The translations under genes and the position numbers were made by a program. The notes under the pieces were generated by a model. The model had not been told where the DNA came from. It was given only the letters and a program-made list of their open reading frames with translations, and searched no databases. A stretch of DNA of 36,450 nt from Prevotella sp. (lineage in GTDB: Bacteria > Bacteroidota > Bacteroidia > Bacteroidales > Bacteroidaceae): NCBI GenBank assembly GCA_024682415.1, contig JAIKZG010000007.1, positions 1-36,450 of the forward strand, in the 5' to 3' direction. Each line of letters opens with the position of its first letter. Within the stretch, counting starts at the first letter, position 1. Below, piece by piece: positions 33,177 through 36,450 of the stretch.

Positions 33177-34244
33177 TTCAAGCACGTATTTTTTCAAAAT
33201 TCCGCATGTATTTTTCTCCAGCTTTGCTGCCGCTTTATCGGGTCGCCATTTGCTTAGCATTTTCTTTACGCTATACTGCGCTGCTTTCTCCGCCGGCATA
33301 GCTGTTTCGAGCGTAATCTTTATTGTGTCCTTATAGAAAGTCTGGCGATTGCTTATCGGAGTAAGCAGATTGCCGTTTGCGTCTTTGCTGCCACATTCAA
33401 TAAAAGCATTAGGCACAACATTCATGCCCTGCAAGGTGAAGCGAGTCTTTATAATTCTCGCTGGGTCAAGAAGCGTGTTGTTCACATAATAGCAGCAAGA
33501 TTTTCCTCCCCATGAGCGCGCAAGGCTGTAGCTTTGCGTTCTGTTTTCTATCACACATTCATTAAACAGCATTCCAAAAGTCTTCGACTGGTTAGGAGCA
33601 GCTATCACGCATCCTCCCGTGCCGTCGGCATTGCGTTTCTCAATAACAATTCTGCACTTCTGGAAATACACGTCGCCACGTCCGCAGATAAAGTCCACCG
33701 TGCCGTGAATTTCAGAATCTTCCCAATAAAACTCGCCTTCGCTGTTCTTGGTGTAATAAGTGTCCTGATGCGAGAGCATTTTCACTCGCTTGCATATCGT
33801 GTGAGTGCCGAAATCCTGAATGCACACCGCTCTGCCAGCCTTATCGGCAGCATAATAGTCCATAGCATTGAGAAGCGTAAGGTCTTGCAAATAAGTATTA
33901 TTGCCCCTTATTAATAAGGTGGCGGTTTTGCTTATTCCCTCGTCCTTCACGTCGGGCGCGTTTTTAATTATCGTGTTGTCCATTCCCTGCCCCACGATAG
34001 TAACATTATTGCCCGAAAGCAGATTCAATGTGCGTTTGCCCAAATCATAAGTTCCCGCTGGGAGATATATCGTAACGCGTTTGGCATTTATATTTTTGTT
34101 CTTCTCATTAGCCACTCGCAAAGCCTGGAGAAAGCTCTCTGCATTGCCTTTCTCCACCACGATTACATTTTCAGCGTTGCCGGCATGAGAAGCTAAGGCA
34201 AACAAGCCAAGAAAAAGGCTTGCCATGATTGTCTTTATATTCAT
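33171..34244 (-). CDS. Secreted pectinesterase (carbohydrate esterase family 8)
   Basis: Pectinesterases remove methyl groups from plant pectin. The 357-residue protein has a signal peptide (about residues 1-21, ending LASHA) and a right-handed beta-helix. Catalytic residues are placed as in the family: D161 in LSHQDTYYT, D184 in GTVDFICGRGDVYFQKC, and R243 with W245 in LARSWGG (usual LGRPW). The core is complete, although GxVDFIFG reads VDFICG. It stands alone, with no pectin-utilisation (SusC/D) genes in the window. It may once have been directly downstream of feoB; a MITE-like element now separates them. It suggests a host-gut or rumen habitat with plant polysaccharide. Confidence 0.88.
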   Translation of the reverse strand: MNIKTIMASLFLGLFALASHAGNAENVIVVEKGNAESFLQALRVANEKNKNINAKRVTIYLPAGTYDLGKRTLNLLSGNNVTIVGQGMDNTIIKNAPDVKDEGISKTATLLIRGNNTYLQDLTLLNAMDYYAADKAGRAVCIQDFGTHTICKRVKMLSHQDTYYTKNSEGEFYWEDSEIHGTVDFICGRGDVYFQKCRIVIEKRNADGTGGCVIAAPNQSKTFGMLFNECVIENRTQSYSLARSWGGKSCCYYVNNTLLDPARIIKTRFTLQGMNVVPNAFIECGSKDANGNLLTPISNRQTFYKDTIKITLETAMPAEKAAQYSVKKMLSKWRPDKAAAKLEKNTCGILKKYVLEK

Positions 34245-34268
34245 TATATGTTATTCCTTATTATATAA

Positions 34269-34459
34269 GGTGGGTTCTATTAATTACCACCGAATTTTTA
34301 AGTAAATAGAGATGGCTGCGTTTTGTCATCTTTCGGGCTCTTTTCGGCTCAAATTGTCACTTCGTTCGGTCACATAGCCCGCTAAGCTCCCTCACTCAGT
34401 AACAATTTGTTCTCGAAAATAACTCCGAAATCTAATAAAGCTAATTAATAGAACCCACC
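34269..34459. mobile_element. 191-bp MITE-like element with 18-bp terminal inverted repeats, inserted at the feoB stop codon
   Basis: GGTGGGTTCTATTAATTA (34269-34286) and its exact reverse complement (34442-34459) bound a 191-bp segment. It is flanked on both sides by ATAA (34265-34268 and 34460-34463), a possible 4-bp target duplication. A nested 12-bp stem (34350-34361 with 34398-34409, one mismatch that is G-U on one strand) gives the interior a folded structure. There is no coding capacity. The right terminal repeat encodes the last codons of feoB (VGSIN-stop). Deleting the element and one ATAA restores a feoB frame ending RLFI-stop-stop, which supports a real insertion. Confidence 0.75.
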
Positions 34460-36450
34460 ATAAATAGTCGTCCTATCTGATAAACCAAAGCCGAAACCAC
34501 CCACGCATTCAGCGTAGTATATCCGGCTGTAAACAGAGCCCATTTCCAAGAGCCGGTCTCGCCCTTTATCGCTGCTATGGTAGCAATACAAGGGAAATAG
34601 AGCAGCACGAAAAGCAGGAAGCTGAACGCTGCAAGCGGAGTAATGCCGTCTTTTTTCATTTCCTGACGCAGCTTAGTATATTTAGCCGTGTCCGTGCTAT
34701 AAGTGTCATCATCGCTAAAGCTGTCGTCGTCGCTATAAAGCACGCCCATTGTAGAAGCCACGATTTCCTTTGCGCCCACACCAGCCACAAGACCTACGTC
34801 AAGTTTCCAGTTAAAACCCTGCAAGGCAAACACAGGTTCAATAGCCTTACCCATGCTTCCGAGATAGCTCTGCTCCTGCTGCTCGCGACGAGAAAGAGAG
34901 TCGTTATGTGGGAAATAACCTAACGCCCACACAATGATACTTGCCACGAGAATTATACCACCCATCTTCTTCAAGTATTGCTTACCTTTTTCCCATGTGT
35001 GTCGGGCGATAGCTTTCCATGTAGGGAAACGATAAGGAGGAAGCTCCATCACAAAAGGCGTGTCCTCACCCTTTATCATTACGCTGCTGAAGAACTTGCT
35101 GCAAAGCACTGCTGCCACGATTCCGATGGCATAAAGCGACATCATAACAGTGGAACGCCATTGCACGGCAAAGAATGTGCCTATTATCATTATATATATA
35201 GGCAGACGCGCCGAACAGCTCATCATCGGGAGGATAAGCATTGTGATAAGTCGGCTGCGACGGCCTTCTATCGTGCGCGTAGCCATCACGGCAGGCACAT
35301 TGCATCCAAATCCCATGATAAGAGGAATGAATGATTTGCCATGAAGTCCCATCTTGTGCATCAGCTTATCCATGATAAAAGCTGCGCGAGCCATATATCC
35401 GCTATCCTCCATAAAAGAAATAAAGGTGTAGAGAATCAATATCTGTGGCAGGAATACTATCACTGCTCCCACTCCGCCGATTACGCCATCCACAAGCATA
35501 GCCTTCAAAGGCCCTTCGGGCATATTCACGCTTATGGCGTCGCCCAAAAGTTTCACTCCAGCTTCTATCCAGTCCATAGGATATTGTCCGAGCACGAATG
35601 TAGTCTCAAACATAAGCCAGATAAGGAAGATGAATATTGGGAAGCCAAAATACTGATTGGTCATTATGCTGTCGAGCCAATGCGTCATCTGGTAAGTGTT
35701 GCGCTTTCCGGTCTTATATTCCGCCTCTTTCAGCGCGCCATGTATGAATCCGTATTTAGCGTCCATTACGGCAGTTTCGCTGTCTTCCTTAGTGTATTCC
35801 TTCACCTCCTGAGCAGCTTCGTCGCGCACGCTGAGAATATCACTGCTATTAGGTAGCGACTTTATATATCGCTCAGCGTCGCGGTCTCTCTCAAGAAGCT
35901 TTATGCCAAGATAGCGAGTAGAATATCTATCGCGCACGGCAGAGTTTTTCTTCAGCTCCACCTGTATTTTCTTTATGCCGTCTTCTATATATGTGCCATG
36001 ATTGATATGAATATGGCGGAACACATTATTCTTAGGCTGATCGCCGCTTGCGAAGTCCTCGTCGTGCTCCATGCTCACGCCCTCCTTCTCATATTGGTCG
36101 TGCCATGCCTTTATCTCCTCTGCCACTTCGGGGTCGAGTTTTCCTCGCTTGTCCACGAAGTCCACACCCTCATACATATTAATAATAATGTGGAAAAGCA
36201 GGTCAAGACCCTTTCCCGTCTTAAACACGGTAGGCACCATCGGCACGCCAAAGAGTTTACCAAGCTTGGCGAAGTCTACATTGTCGCCACGCTTCTCCAC
36301 CTCGTCGTACATATTTAGTGCGCACACCATTCTGAGGTGCATATCAATAAGCTGAGTAGTAAGGTAAAGATTGCGCTCCAGATTGCTCGTGTCAATCACG
36401 TTGATTACCACGTCTGGCGTTTTCTCAATGATTTGCTTTCTCACATACAG
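34441..36450 (-). CDS. feoB: Ferrous iron transporter FeoB, C-terminal 669 residues (start beyond the window)
   Basis: FeoB imports Fe2+ across the inner membrane under control of a GTP-binding domain. The frame is open to the right window edge (reading LYVRKQIIEKTPDVV), so the N-terminus with the P-loop is not visible; a GTG at 36444 is internal. Visible parts are the end of the G domain with the G4 motif NMYDE, the helical switch region, then the membrane domain with two Gate-type repeats (IGGVGAVIVFLPQILILYTFISFMEDSGYMARAAF, GFGCNVPAVMATRT) and the FeoB_C segment. The C-terminus MVGSIN derives from the inserted element. Whether a FeoA domain is fused at the N-terminus cannot be seen. Confidence 0.95.
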   Translation of the reverse strand: MYVRKQIIEKTPDVVINVIDTSNLERNLYLTTQLIDMHLRMVCALNMYDEVEKRGDNVDFAKLGKLFGVPMVPTVFKTGKGLDLLFHIIINMYEGVDFVDKRGKLDPEVAEEIKAWHDQYEKEGVSMEHDEDFASGDQPKNNVFRHIHINHGTYIEDGIKKIQVELKKNSAVRDRYSTRYLGIKLLERDRDAERYIKSLPNSSDILSVRDEAAQEVKEYTKEDSETAVMDAKYGFIHGALKEAEYKTGKRNTYQMTHWLDSIMTNQYFGFPIFIFLIWLMFETTFVLGQYPMDWIEAGVKLLGDAISVNMPEGPLKAMLVDGVIGGVGAVIVFLPQILILYTFISFMEDSGYMARAAFIMDKLMHKMGLHGKSFIPLIMGFGCNVPAVMATRTIEGRRSRLITMLILPMMSCSARLPIYIMIIGTFFAVQWRSTVMMSLYAIGIVAAVLCSKFFSSVMIKGEDTPFVMELPPYRFPTWKAIARHTWEKGKQYLKKMGGIILVASIIVWALGYFPHNDSLSRREQQEQSYLGSMGKAIEPVFALQGFNWKLDVGLVAGVGAKEIVASTMGVLYSDDDSFSDDDTYSTDTAKYTKLRQEMKKDGITPLAAFSFLLFVLLYFPCIATIAAIKGETGSWKWALFTAGYTTLNAWVVSALVYQIGRLFMVGSIN

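Noticed and set aside
34269..34459. Simple feoB transcription terminator
   Set aside because: The 18-bp arms are 155 bp apart, lack a T-run, and the flanking ATAA plus the reconstructable empty site favour an inserted element.
36442..36444. GTG as the start codon of feoB
   Set aside because: The frame continues to the window edge with family-typical residues (LYVRKQ), so the true start lies outside.

Overview
The window reads as chromosomal DNA of a Bacteroidales bacterium, most likely Prevotellaceae (Prevotella/Segatella-like). Evidence: several genes have promoters of the Bacteroidetes form TTTG-N19/20-TAnnTTTG, and recognisable Shine-Dalgarno sequences are lacking. The gene content also fits: PPi-dependent phosphofructokinase, a one-polypeptide pyruvate:ferredoxin oxidoreductase, a DUF4923-type lipocalin-like protein, a golvesin-domain amidase, and a tRNA gene with no encoded CCA. 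The genus is inferred from family resemblance only.

Layout. 1-440: the start of a helix-turn-helix (transposase-like) gene running off the left edge, then a 42-bp-period repeat array. 443-3543 (minus): lpxK (lipid A kinase) and sppA (signal peptide peptidase). 3544-5850: a divergent regulatory region and groES-groL; the only recognisable groESL promoter is a textbook sigma-54 site with two dyad elements just upstream. 6051-12823 (minus): a complete tryptophan operon in the order trpD-C-F-A-B-E-G, preceded by a 17-residue leader peptide with three consecutive Trp codons and an intrinsic terminator, i.e. a classical ribosome-mediated attenuator. 12910-19042 (minus): pfp, a GH25 lysozyme, rarA, a D-2-hydroxyacid dehydrogenase, a TRIC/UPF0126 channel and a DUF4923 protein, closely packed and probably one or two transcripts.

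19043-20540 is an accessory patch: a truncated MazE-like antitoxin fragment, a large stem-loop, a higA antitoxin without a visible higB, and a 570-bp array of 14 hairpin units with exactly 42-bp period. 20544-26492 (plus) is a compact operon: small hypothetical, PlsC-type acyltransferase, secreted amidase/golvesin protein, small hypothetical, YgiQ radical SAM protein. 26584-28082 holds an ATP-grasp-like protein and tRNA-Arg(ACG), with terminators. 28139-33016 (minus): pyruvate:ferredoxin oxidoreductase and an AAA ATPase with a substituted Walker B glutamate. 33171-36450 (minus): a secreted pectinesterase and the C-terminal two thirds of feoB, separated by a 191-bp MITE-like element whose terminal repeat supplies the last codons of feoB.

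The most interesting signals are regulatory and structural: the trp attenuator with its permuted gene order, the sigma-54 groESL promoter, the MITE at the feoB stop codon with a reconstructable empty site, and the two 42-bp repeat arrays. No CRISPR array, prophage or complete insertion sequence was found. No clearly new multi-gene defence or biosynthetic system could be supported.
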